Origin: an uncultured Spirochaetaceae bacterium
GTDB lineage: Bacteria > Spirochaetota > Spirochaetia > Sphaerochaetales > Sphaerochaetaceae
Length of the DNA: 39,061 nucleotides
NCBI GenBank assembly: GCA_944392935.1
Contig: CALXYI010000011.1
Span: 1-39,061 of the forward strand
Direction of reading: 5' to 3'
A program made the position numbers and the translations under genes. The notes beneath the pieces were generated by a model. It was given only the letters and a program-made list of their open reading frames with translations. It was not told the DNA's origin and did no database searches. Positions 27,767 through 35,607 of the stretch are shown here, one piece after another (within the stretch, counting starts at the first letter, position 1; each line of letters starts with the position of its first letter).

Positions 27767-28310
27767 TTCCCCAGATAAGGCCGGCGATCCCTGTCCCTGC
27801 CATCACGATCATGGGACTCGGATGCCATATCCTCAGAACAGCGAATGCCAGGCAGAAGAGTATGACGTTCGCTGTGTTCACGCTTCCGCTGTAGCTTTCG
27901 CTTCCGAAGAATGCAAGCGATATCAACGACAGCGCTGCCGTGGCTATCATCGCAACCACTGCAGGGCGGAGGCCTGAGATCACGCTCTGCACGGCATCAA
28001 GCCCCTTGAACCGGTAGTATACCCAGGCCAGCGCAGTGACTATCAGGGAGGAGGGGAGTATGCAGCCGAATGTCGCCACCAGGGCTCCGGGGATGCCTGC
28101 GACCTGTATCCCTACGAACGTCGCGGCGTTTATCGCGATAGGCCCTGGGGTCATCTGCGATATCGTCATTATGTCCGAGAAGCTCTGCATCGTCAGCCAG
28201 CCGTTGACGTCTATCGCCTGGTGCTGGATCAGAGGCAGTGCCGCATAGCCGCCTCCTATGCTGAACAGCCCTATCTGCATGAAGCTCCAGAGAAGCGAGA
28301 GGTAGATCAT
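27759..28310 (-). CDS. Chromate-type transporter, second half-size subunit
   Basis: The 183-residue membrane protein is a short-chain CHR family member. The motifs FSIGGGYAALPLIQHQ near the N-terminus and ISQMTPGPIAINAATFVG are diagnostic. Half-size CHR proteins are encoded in pairs and are thought to act as a heterodimer in anion (chromate/sulfate) transport; the physiological substrate in anaerobes is unclear. The start overlaps the stop of the upstream paired gene by 4 bases. Confidence 0.9.
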   Translation of the reverse strand: MIYLSLLWSFMQIGLFSIGGGYAALPLIQHQAIDVNGWLTMQSFSDIMTISQMTPGPIAINAATFVGIQVAGIPGALVATFGCILPSSLIVTALAWVYYRFKGLDAVQSVISGLRPAVVAMIATAALSLISLAFFGSESYSGSVNTANVILFCLAFAVLRIWHPSPMIVMAGTGIAGLIWGII

Positions 28311-28870
28311 ATCCCCCTCCTTTTCCCATGGATGTATGACAGGTATCCTGCTCCGGCAGCGGCTATCATCATCGCTATTACGCTCACGTCAAGGAAGCCT
28401 ACGAGGACGAAGACAACCGCCATCATCACCGCAGGCAGCAGCTTCTTCCTCTTCAGGATGTCCCATGCCATGGCAATCACCACATCCACGACCACTGCTG
28501 CCACCCCGGCGCTCATCGCTGTCATCGCAAGCGAGACGTATCTGTTCGACCTGAATGCCTGGTAGAATGCCGAGATGATGGAGATTATCACAAGCGGAGG
28601 CAGGACTGCCCCCAGCGCGCTCACCGCAGCGCCGGCAATCCCTCCTGTCCTGTATCCGATGAGGATGGCCGCATTGACTGCAATGGGGCCCGGGGCAGAC
28701 TGCGCAATCGCTGTCAGATCGAGCATCTCGCCCTCATCTATCCATCCCAGCTTCCCGACGAACGTGCGCCGCATCAAGGGGATGATCACATAGCCGCCAC
28801 CGAATGTGAATGCGCTTATCTCCAGCGTTGTCAGGAACAGCGTCAGGAGGCTCTTCCGCTTCTTCTCCAT
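28307..28870 (-). CDS. Chromate-type transporter, first half-size subunit
   Basis: The 187-residue partner of the preceding entry is taken from the ATG at 28870 (MEKKRKSLLTLFL). Earlier in-frame ATGs at 28888 and 28915 are possible, and none has a strong binding site. FTFGGGYVIIPLMRRTFV and IAQSAPGPIAVNAAILIG match the CHR signatures, with one residue change in the second motif compared with its partner. About five or six membrane helices are present. It is the first gene of the pair. Confidence 0.88.
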   Translation of the reverse strand: MEKKRKSLLTLFLTTLEISAFTFGGGYVIIPLMRRTFVGKLGWIDEGEMLDLTAIAQSAPGPIAVNAAILIGYRTGGIAGAAVSALGAVLPPLVIISIISAFYQAFRSNRYVSLAMTAMSAGVAAVVVDVVIAMAWDILKRKKLLPAVMMAVVFVLVGFLDVSVIAMMIAAAGAGYLSYIHGKRRGI

Positions 28871-28950
28871 GCTTCTACAATGGACCATTTCCCGCCAGAG
28901 AGGCAAGGGCAGCATTGGCAGTGCCGTGCAGCGGGGGTTATCATGGGAGC

Positions 28951-29584
28951 ATGAAGAAGGCAGCCATATTGATCATGCTTCTGCTCTCTGCCGCGCTGCC
29001 TGCCGCGGCATCCGTCAGATGGACCCCCTCGATCTCCATCGAGGAAGGCTATAAGGCAGACTGGCTCCAGGAATATGTCTCCAGCTCATATTACGCAGAG
29101 CTTGAGGCAGATCCCTGATGCTCATCGATGCCTGCCACTCCGGCAGCATCGCCCCCGGCAGCGTTGGATCGGGGGAGATCTTTGCAGGAACCGATGATGA
29201 AGGGCTTCCGATCGATCCTTCATTCGATGCGGGGAAGGTGATCTCCGATGCATTCCACTCATCGTTCTCCGCTTCGCGTACGTACTCCGATGTCTATGCG
29301 CTCACTGCATGCATCCCTGAGCAGGTATCCTATGATGGAGGGATTCCGTCGGCCACAGCATCTTCACTGCCGCAGTGCTGGATACGCTGGGATATGATAC
29401 CGATACGGATATGCCCGGGCTTCCCGGAAGGAACGAGATCTCATTCTCCTGGCTTTATCAGCGGGTATGGGATGAGCTTGGCAGCATACCGTTCGGTGAT
29501 GGTTCTGCCCTGGATTACCAGACACCGCAGCCATCGCGATTCCCTACGGATCTCATACTCTTCAGATTCACCGGACTGCGGTGA
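28951..29584 (+). pseudogene. Broken caspase-like (C14) secreted protease
   Basis: Three pieces of one protein lie in order. First, at 28951, a signal peptide (MKKAAILIMLLLSAALPAAAS) runs on for about 34 residues and hits TGA at 29118. Second, another frame from about 29110 carries LMLIDACHSGSIAPGS, the caspase catalytic-Cys motif, and VYALTACIPEQVSYDGG. Third, a further frame from about 29347 carries SVGHSIFTAAVLDTLGYD and ends at 29584. The first break also removes the region that should hold the catalytic His. The second is explained by loss of one G in a GGGG run near 29346. The gene cannot make an active protease. It was probably a secreted metacaspase-like enzyme. Confidence 0.75.
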
Positions 29585-29654
29585 TCATCAGAGCGGGGCG
29601 TCAGATGCCCTGCTTTCCTGATGGTGAAGGATATGCCGCAGCATGCGGGAAATG

Positions 29655-29682
29655 AAAAGCTGCCGCCCATGCGAGCGGCAGC
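29655..29682 (-). terminator. adhE terminator
   Basis: On the minus strand GCTGCCGC/GCGGCAGC form a perfect 8-bp stem around an 8-base loop (29659-29682). TTTTCATTT follows, about 24 bp after the adhE stop. Confidence 0.8.
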
Positions 29683-29705
29683 AGTTGTATCCAGGTAAGG
29701 AGATC

Positions 29706-32366
29706 TTACTTCTCTTCCTTCCATTCCCTTCCATAGTAGGAATCGAGATAGAGCTGCTTGATCTGGCTGATCAGCGGATAGCGCGGGTTGGACCCTGTGC
29801 ACTGATCGTCGAACGCCTTCACTGAGAGCTCGTCCACCTGAGCGAGGAACTCTGCCTCGTCCACGCCCCAGTCCTTGATGGAGGCCGGGATGCCAAGCTC
29901 CTTCTTCAGCTTCTCGATGCCGTCGATGAGGACCTGCACCTTCTCCTCCATGCTCATCTTCGGAGTCGTCACGATGTAGTCCGTGTTCTTCGTATCGTTG
30001 AGAGCCATGGAGATGTAGTCGGCAGCCCTTGCATACCTTGAGATGGCTGACGGGTACTCATACTGCGGGAATGCAGCCTGCTTCGTCGGATTGTCCTTCG
30101 CATTGCAGCGGATGATGTTCGTCAGCAGCAGGGCGTTTGCCATTCCATGAGGTACGTGGAATGCCGCGCCGAGCTTGTGTGCCATCGAGTGGCAGACACC
30201 GAGGAACGCATTGGAGAATGCCATGCCGGCCATAGCGGCTGCATCATGGACCTTCTCCCTGGCCCTCTTGTCCGTACCGTCCGCATAAGCACGGGGCAGG
30301 TACTTGAAGATGATCCTGGCTGCCTCAAGCGAGAGCGGTGCGGTGTAGTCCGTGCACATCGAGGAGACAAGCGACTCGAGAGCGTGTGTCAGGACATCGA
30401 TGCCGCAGGAAGCCGTAAGTCCCTTTGGCTGTCCCATCGCAAGCTCGCTGTCGATGATCGCCATCGAAGGAGTGAGCGCGTAATCCGCGATTGCCCACTT
30501 CATGCCGGTCTTCTCGTCCGTGATGATCGCGAACGGAGTGACCTCGGAACCTGTTCCAGACGTTGTCGGGATACATACGAGCTGGGCATTCTTCCCCATG
30601 TTCGGGAATGCATAGATCCTCTTGCGGATATCCATGAACCTCAGCGCGAGTCCCTCGAAGCTTACTTCCGGGTGCTCATACAGCAGCCAGATGATCTTTG
30701 CGGCATCCATCGGGGAACCGCCGCCTACGGCGATGATCACGTCAGGCTTGTATGCGTTCACGAGCTCCATGGCGGTATTGATCGTTCCGAGAGTCGGATC
30801 GGGCTTCACCTGATGGAATACCTCTGTCTCGACACCGATCTGGTTGAGCGTGTCTGTGATGCGGTCGATCATGCCGGAAGAGAAGAGGAAGCTGTCGGTG
30901 ACGATGAATGCCCTCTTCTTTCCCTCAAGCTCCTGGAGAGCCACAGGGAGGCAGCCGTACTTGAAATAGATCTTCGGCGGAAGCTTGAACCAGAGCATGT
31001 TTTCCCTCCTTTCTGCCACTGTCTTAACGTTGAGAAGATGCTTCGGGCCGACGTTCTCGGAAATCGAGTTGTTGCCCCAGCTTCCGCAGCCGAGCGTGAG
31101 GGACGGCTCAAGACGGAAGTTGTAGATATCCCCGATAGCACCCTGGGAAGCAGGCATGTTGATGAGGATGCGGCTCGTCTTGACGGTCTTGCCGTATGTA
31201 TCGATCTTGTCCTGCTCCTTCTCGTCGCAGTAGAGGACGGATGTGTGTCCGAAACCGCCGAGCGCGATGAGCTCCGCAGCCATTGCGGCGCCTTCGCCGA
31301 AGTTGCTGCAAGAGTACATGCCGAGGACCGGTGAGAGCTTCTCGTGTGCGAACGGCTCGTCGACAGCGACTCTCTTGACCTCTCCGATGAGCACCTTGGT
31401 GGTTGCAGGCACGGAGAATCCTGCGATCTCAGCGATCTTGTATGCAGGCTGTCCTACGATCTTCGGGTTCACCGATCCGCGCTTCGGATCGAGGATGATC
31501 GGCTCAAGCAGCGCAAGCTCATCCTTCGTGAGGAAGTGGGCTCCCTGCTCCTTGAATTCCTTCTTCACCTCATTGTAGATGTCCTTGTGGACGATGACTG
31601 CCTGCTCCGATGCGCAGACGACGCCGTTGTCGAATGTCTTGGACATGAGGATTGAGGCGACCGCCATCTTGATGTTGCAGTTCTTGTCCAGCAGGGCCGG
31701 TGTGTTTCCGGCGCCGACTCCGATCGCGGGCTTGCCGGATGAGTATGCGGACTTGACCATGCCCGGGCCGCCTGTAGCGAGGATGAGGTTCACGAGAGGA
31801 TGCTTCATCAGGTAGTCCGTCTTCTCCATCGAAGGCTCCTCGATGAAGTTGATGATGTCCTCAGGAGCGCCTGCCTGCACCGCGGCGTCACGCACGATCC
31901 TTGCGGCATCGCATGTGCACTTCTTCGCCCTCGGATGCGGGGAGAAGATGATGGCATTCCTTGTCTTGAGTGAGATAAGGGACTTGAAGATAGCCGTGGA
32001 TGTCGGGTTCGTCGTCGGAATGATGCCGCAGATGACGCCCTTGGGCTCTGCGATCTTCTCGATTCCGAAGCCCTTGTCGCTTTCGATTATCCCGCAGGTC
32101 TTCTCATCCTTGTATTTGTGGAAGATGTACTCGGCTGCGAAATGGTTCTTGATGACCTTGTCCTCGATGACGCCCATGCCTGTCTCCGCAACGGCATCCT
32201 GCGCAAGCTGGATACGCGCGTTGTTTGCAGCTACGGCTGCTGCGCGGAAGATCTCATCGACCTTCTCCTGCGGGAAGTTGGCGTAGATGAGCTGAGCACG
32301 CTTCGTTCTCTCGATCATCTCCTGGAGTTCGAGCTGTCCAGGGAAGAGTTCATTGACTTCTGCCAT
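29706..32366 (-). CDS. adhE: Bifunctional aldehyde-alcohol dehydrogenase
   Basis: The 886-residue enzyme starts at the ATG at 32366, set by AAGGAG at 32373-32378; the frame is open further upstream only through promoter sequence. Residues 1-440 are the CoA-acylating aldehyde dehydrogenase, with catalytic Cys251 in NGVVCASEQA and the nucleotide site GVGAGN (216-221). Residues 450-886 are the iron-dependent alcohol dehydrogenase (GGGSPMDAAK, PTTSGTGSEVTPFAIITD, CHSMAHKLGAAFHVPHG). It reduces acetyl-CoA to ethanol with two NADH, the main fermentative redox sink, and probably forms spirosomes. It has its own promoter and terminator. Confidence 0.97.
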   Translation of the reverse strand: MAEVNELFPGQLELQEMIERTKRAQLIYANFPQEKVDEIFRAAAVAANNARIQLAQDAVAETGMGVIEDKVIKNHFAAEYIFHKYKDEKTCGIIESDKGFGIEKIAEPKGVICGIIPTTNPTSTAIFKSLISLKTRNAIIFSPHPRAKKCTCDAARIVRDAAVQAGAPEDIINFIEEPSMEKTDYLMKHPLVNLILATGGPGMVKSAYSSGKPAIGVGAGNTPALLDKNCNIKMAVASILMSKTFDNGVVCASEQAVIVHKDIYNEVKKEFKEQGAHFLTKDELALLEPIILDPKRGSVNPKIVGQPAYKIAEIAGFSVPATTKVLIGEVKRVAVDEPFAHEKLSPVLGMYSCSNFGEGAAMAAELIALGGFGHTSVLYCDEKEQDKIDTYGKTVKTSRILINMPASQGAIGDIYNFRLEPSLTLGCGSWGNNSISENVGPKHLLNVKTVAERRENMLWFKLPPKIYFKYGCLPVALQELEGKKRAFIVTDSFLFSSGMIDRITDTLNQIGVETEVFHQVKPDPTLGTINTAMELVNAYKPDVIIAVGGGSPMDAAKIIWLLYEHPEVSFEGLALRFMDIRKRIYAFPNMGKNAQLVCIPTTSGTGSEVTPFAIITDEKTGMKWAIADYALTPSMAIIDSELAMGQPKGLTASCGIDVLTHALESLVSSMCTDYTAPLSLEAARIIFKYLPRAYADGTDKRAREKVHDAAAMAGMAFSNAFLGVCHSMAHKLGAAFHVPHGMANALLLTNIIRCNAKDNPTKQAAFPQYEYPSAISRYARAADYISMALNDTKNTDYIVTTPKMSMEEKVQVLIDGIEKLKKELGIPASIKDWGVDEAEFLAQVDELSVKAFDDQCTGSNPRYPLISQIKQLYLDSYYGREWKEEK

Positions 32367-32393
32367 AAATTGCTCCTTTCTTATCGATAAATT

Positions 32394-32422
32394 TATATAG
32401 TTTAAAAGCCCAGAAGTGTCAA
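32394..32422 (-). promoter_or_regulatory. adhE promoter
   Basis: On the minus strand a perfect TTGACA (32417-32422), a 17-bp spacer and TATATA (32394-32399) form a near-consensus promoter. The 10-bp palindrome ATAAATTTAT overlapping the -10 could bind a regulator; it does not match the Rex consensus. Confidence 0.8.
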
Positions 32423-32452
32423 CATCAGATACAGGTAATTCTATATCCTGTT

Positions 32453-33496
32453 TCAGAAAATGCAATAATCAAGCACCAGTATAACGATGAAATAGACGGG
32501 AAGCGCGATTATTGTGAAAACCGGAATATTATCATCGCTGATAGGCGTGCTTATTATGCACTCCATCTCAAGAGTCTCCCTGATTCTCTCCACGATGCTG
32601 CCCTCAGTGTTCCTGAATGACGATAAAAGCGCGGAGAAGATGGCGAGCGTGCGTCCCGCAATCCCCCGTCCGGGGCGTATCATCGTCGAGAATCCCTGTG
32701 ACAGGGCAATCCCTGCCGAGAGCTGCAATGACTTCTGGAGCCCCCGGATGATGGCGCCCTCCGTTACGGGAACCGAGGATATGCGGAAGAGCACCGCCCC
32801 TGAGGGGGTGGGCACCGATGAGAGGATCATGAACAGGAGGAGGATGAAGTGGGGAAGCACCATGATCCTCCGCTTCCTGGAAGACTGGAAGATGAGGGAG
32901 GCTGCGAGGGCGAGGATGGCGGCAGGAGCGCTCTTCATCATCATCACCGCCATTCCCGATATGAGCATCGATGCTGCTGCGGCCTTGCCGGAAGGTGTTC
33001 CGTCACCATCTGCGATCGGGATCGGGTCCGGAACGCGGAGCCTTGAGGCTATCGCTGCTGTTATGGCAGAGGAGGGGAGTGAGAGGAGGAGCATCAGGGG
33101 AAGGAAGACCATCGTTCCCTTCCCTATATACAGTGATGCAAGCGCGATCTGCACGAAGACGCTTGTGCCTGCTCCTATGCATGATATGCCATAGAGCGAG
33201 GCATGGCGGCCCAGGATCCTGGAGAGGGCGTGCATCGCCATTCCGGCAGCAGCTGCCTGCATGATCGATATGATGGCGAAGACGGAGAAGAGATTCCCCG
33301 ATACATAGCTTGTGCCGATTCCCTTGAGGAGCGCCAGGAGCATATAGGAGCGGAAGTCCATGCCGAGGGCCATCAGGAGAGGCACGTTCGCGATCCCGAG
33401 GCGGAAGAAGGGCAGAGGGCGGGGTATCAGGAGCTCCACGGCGCTCATGAAGAGCGAGAGGGCAGCGAGGTATGCGATCCTATCCCGAGACTGCAT
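32453..33496 (-). CDS. Gx transporter family membrane protein
   Basis: The protein has 347 residues from the ATG at 33496, chosen because AGGAGG lies 5 bases upstream; an ATG at 33523 is also in frame. The N-terminal half (AYLAALSLFMSAVELLIPRPLPF, then FFRLGIANVPLLMALG and GTSYVSGNLFSVF) matches the Gx transporter / heptaprenyl-diphosphate-synthase component I family, an integral membrane family resembling ECF S-components. The C-terminal 150 residues are a further membrane domain with helices like a CbiQ/EcfT-type protein. The gene overlaps the end of the NusG-II gene by 17 bp, the usual partner in spirochaetes and clostridia. Confidence 0.75.
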   Translation of the reverse strand: MQSRDRIAYLAALSLFMSAVELLIPRPLPFFRLGIANVPLLMALGMDFRSYMLLALLKGIGTSYVSGNLFSVFAIISIMQAAAAGMAMHALSRILGRHASLYGISCIGAGTSVFVQIALASLYIGKGTMVFLPLMLLLSLPSSAITAAIASRLRVPDPIPIADGDGTPSGKAAAASMLISGMAVMMMKSAPAAILALAASLIFQSSRKRRIMVLPHFILLLFMILSSVPTPSGAVLFRISSVPVTEGAIIRGLQKSLQLSAGIALSQGFSTMIRPGRGIAGRTLAIFSALLSSFRNTEGSIVERIRETLEMECIISTPISDDNIPVFTIIALPVYFIVILVLDYCIF

Positions 33497-33824
33497 CAGG
33501 CCCTCCTTCATCTCCCGTGACAACTGCGATCACCTTGTTCGGAAGGCAGCAGAGGGTGCGTGACCAGCCTGATTCGATGCAGGTCTTCCCAGGGCATGGA
33601 GAGGAGACGACACGCGCCCTTCCATCCCTTATCTCTATCTCCGTCTCACCCAGCGGGCCAGGGAAGCTGTATATGCCGTCGCTGTCCATCGAGTATGCAT
33701 AGCCGCCGCTCTCCGTCGATACCTCGAGCGTGCTGCTCCCCCGCGGGATGAATGCAAGCGAGAGCACGGTCAGGGCCACGTAGATCAGGAAGATGATGAT
33801 GTCCCCGGCTTTCACCCTGTGCAT
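33480..33824 (-). CDS. NusG domain II-containing membrane-anchored protein
   Basis: The protein has 114 residues from the ATG at 33824 (MHRVKAGDIIIFLIYVALT). One N-terminal membrane helix is followed by a small beta domain with SSPCPGKTCIESGW and LCCLPNKVIAVV, the typical NusG-II-like family signature. The conserved cysteines may bind a redox group or metal. Function is unknown; the family is regularly encoded beside Gx transporters, as here. There is no ribosome binding site. The promoter at 33831-33859 would start the message at the ATG. The long upstream extension of the frame is not protein-like. Confidence 0.8.
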   Translation of the reverse strand: MHRVKAGDIIIFLIYVALTVLSLAFIPRGSSTLEVSTESGGYAYSMDSDGIYSFPGPLGETEIEIRDGRARVVSSPCPGKTCIESGWSRTLCCLPNKVIAVVTGDEGGPDAVSG

Positions 33825-33830
33825 ACGGAG

Positions 33831-33859
33831 ATGATAAATCTTCCGGGCTGCGCTGAAAA
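33831..33859 (-). promoter_or_regulatory. Promoter giving a leaderless NusG-II message
   Basis: On the minus strand TTTTCA (33854-33859), a 17-bp spacer and TATCAT (33831-33836) are followed by six bases and then the ATG at 33824. Confidence 0.5.
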
Positions 33860-34015
33860 GCTGCTGTCCGGCAGCTTCGCAGCGATGCCTGTGTGCCATG
33901 CTCCAAGGTCCTGCTTCATATTGCGGGGCCGGAGGATGATGCAGCAATGATCCGGCAGAAGCAGGGGAGATGCGGAGGGATCATGGCAAAGTGGCAATCG
34001 TCTTGTGTAGATATG

Positions 34016-34074
34016 TGTTGAATCAGCCTGCTGTGTGTATTCATCGCCGCTCTGTGTTCGTTTATGTTGAATCA
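34016..34074 (+). promoter_or_regulatory. Pair of 10-bp direct repeats upstream of the response regulators
   Basis: TGTTGAATCA occurs at 34016-34025 and again at 34065-34074, 49 bp apart, within 100 bp of the first regulator gene. OmpR-family proteins bind direct repeats, so these may be autoregulatory sites. The second copy also supplies a possible -35 (TTGAAT). Confidence 0.4.
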
Positions 34075-34104
34075 TGTGTGGTTCTGGGTTAAGAAAATCG
34101 GGAG

Positions 34105-34827
34105 ATGGCGTATGTTTATGTGGCTGATGGGGATGCACCCATACGGCTCAGGCTCCAGCAGTATCTTGGGATCTACGGCTATTCGGCAGTCGGGTTCGAT
34201 TATCTCTCGGACCTTGGGCGTGCGCTGCAGAAGACAGCGCCGGATCTCCTTGTCATGGAGCTGGAATTCGAGGATGGAGACGGGCTCTCGTTCCTGAAGC
34301 AGGTTGCGCAGAAGTACCGCTTCCCGGTGATCATAGCATCCGCACGCAGCAGCGAGAGCGACAGGATAATGAGCTTCGAGTTCGGATGCGATGATTTCGT
34401 TGCCAAGCCCTATTCGATGCTTGAGGTGACGCTCCGCGCCTCTGCGGTCCTGCGCCGCCGCCGCATGAAGGCAGCTGAGAACTCGAGGTGGTATATCCGT
34501 TCCACATGCCTTTCCATCAACTGGGATGCCCACATCGCGACGCTCTCGCATATAGATGGCGGATCTACAGGGGGGGGGGTACAGGAGATACGCTTCACCG
34601 CCTCGGAGTGGAAGATCCTCGTCTTCCTCGTCTCCAATGCAGGCCGCCTCGTATCGAGGCTGCAGCTGCTGCAGTCATGCTTTCCAGAGAGTCTCGAGAG
34701 CTACGACAGGATAATAGACACGCACATAAAGAACATCCGCTCCAAGTTCGGCCCCGGAGGGTCGGAATGGATAGAGACCGTCAGGGGCTACGGCTACCGC
34801 TTCCGCGGTTCCCTGTCGCCAATGTGA
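34105..34827 (+). CDS. Atypical OmpR-type response regulator with G10 tract
   Basis: The 240-residue protein has a receiver domain (1-118) and a winged-helix DNA-binding domain (about 135-236, ending DTHIKNIRSKF and ETVRGYGYRF). The phospho-acceptor position is Glu52 (LLVMELEFEDGDG), where its downstream paralogue has Asp52. The conserved Thr is Ser79, while Lys101 is kept. Glu can mimic phospho-Asp, so the protein may be active without a kinase. A run of ten G encodes Gly156-Gly158 and part of Val159 in a hairpin turn that the paralogue lacks. The gene is in frame here. Loss of one G would end the protein before the recognition helix. GGGAG abuts the ATG directly, so initiation is weak or leaderless. 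Confidence 0.88.
   Translation: MAYVYVADGDAPIRLRLQQYLGIYGYSAVGFDYLSDLGRALQKTAPDLLVMELEFEDGDGLSFLKQVAQKYRFPVIIASARSSESDRIMSFEFGCDDFVAKPYSMLEVTLRASAVLRRRRMKAAENSRWYIRSTCLSINWDAHIATLSHIDGGSTGGGVQEIRFTASEWKILVFLVSNAGRLVSRLQLLQSCFPESLESYDRIIDTHIKNIRSKFGPGGSEWIETVRGYGYRFRGSLSPM
34570..34579 (+). repeat. G10 mononucleotide tract inside a regulator gene
   Basis: Ten consecutive G lie between TACA and TACAGGAG. The reading frame passes through as GGG GGG GGG G. With nine G the frame stops at TAA after 43 codons. With eleven G it runs out of frame to about 34901. Either change removes the DNA-binding domain. Confidence 0.9.
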
Positions 34828-34913
34828 AGCATGCCGCGGATATTCTGTTTTTTGAATGTAGTTCCCTCTATTCATCTTGCCTTTGCATAACGTATGCATG
34901 AAACTCCATCTGT

Positions 34914-35606
34914 ATGAAGCTGATATATATCGTCGAGGATCATGATGTAATCCGCAATGGAGTCGTGCAGTATCTGACCCTTTCAGGCTATGAGGCGAAG
35001 GGGCTGAAGAACCTTGAGGAAGCCGAGGGGGCATTCGGGGAGGCCGTTCCCGATCTCCTCATCCAGGATGTCATGCTTCCCGACGGGGATGGCTTCACGT
35101 TCGTGAAGGGCATAAAGCAGCGCTTCCCGCGCATCCCCGTGATCTTCCTTACCGCACGCACTGAGGAATCCGACAGGATCCTCGGCTTCGAGCTCGGAGC
35201 CGATGACTATATCTCGAAGCCCTTCAGCCCTAAGGAGCTGGTGCTGCGCATCCAGGCGCTCTTCCGCCGCATCGATGAGTCGGATACGCCGCATGACAAT
35301 GTCTACGCATACAGCGACAGCGAGAACACGATGGTGATAGATGACAATGAGCATGTGCTCTCCATCAACGGCACGCCTGTCTCCCTCACTGCCGCGGAGT
35401 GGAGGATCGTCTTCTATCTGGCATCGAACGCCCCGAACCTCATAACGCGCTCCCAGATACTCGAGGAGTGCTTCGATTACAGCTTCGAGAGCTATGAGAG
35501 GGTTGTCGACACCCACATAAAGAACATCAGGGCAAAGCTGAAGCCCGGGACATGGATCGACACGGTACGCGGCTACGGCTACCGGTTCTCCGGCAAGAAG
35601 GCATAG
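34914..35606 (+). CDS. OmpR-type response regulator
   Basis: The 230-residue regulator has a canonical receiver (acidic pocket Glu8-Asp9, phospho-acceptor Asp52 in LLIQDVMLPDGDG, Thr80, Lys102) and a winged-helix output domain ending VVDTHIKNIRAKL and DTVRGYGYRF. It is a close paralogue of the preceding regulator and is followed by one base and then the histidine kinase gene, so it is the kinase's main partner. No binding site precedes the ATG. The 86-bp gap from the previous gene holds no clear terminator, so the three genes may be co-transcribed. Confidence 0.95.
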   Translation: MKLIYIVEDHDVIRNGVVQYLTLSGYEAKGLKNLEEAEGAFGEAVPDLLIQDVMLPDGDGFTFVKGIKQRFPRIPVIFLTARTEESDRILGFELGADDYISKPFSPKELVLRIQALFRRIDESDTPHDNVYAYSDSENTMVIDDNEHVLSINGTPVSLTAAEWRIVFYLASNAPNLITRSQILEECFDYSFESYERVVDTHIKNIRAKLKPGTWIDTVRGYGYRFSGKKA

Positions 35607-35607
35607 G

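Noticed and set aside
30147-31334. 395-codon open frame on the plus strand
   Set aside because: Antisense shadow of adhE.
32384-32399. Rex redox-repressor site at the adhE promoter
   Set aside because: The palindrome ATAAATTTAT does not contain the TTGTGA/TCACAA arms expected of Rex sites.
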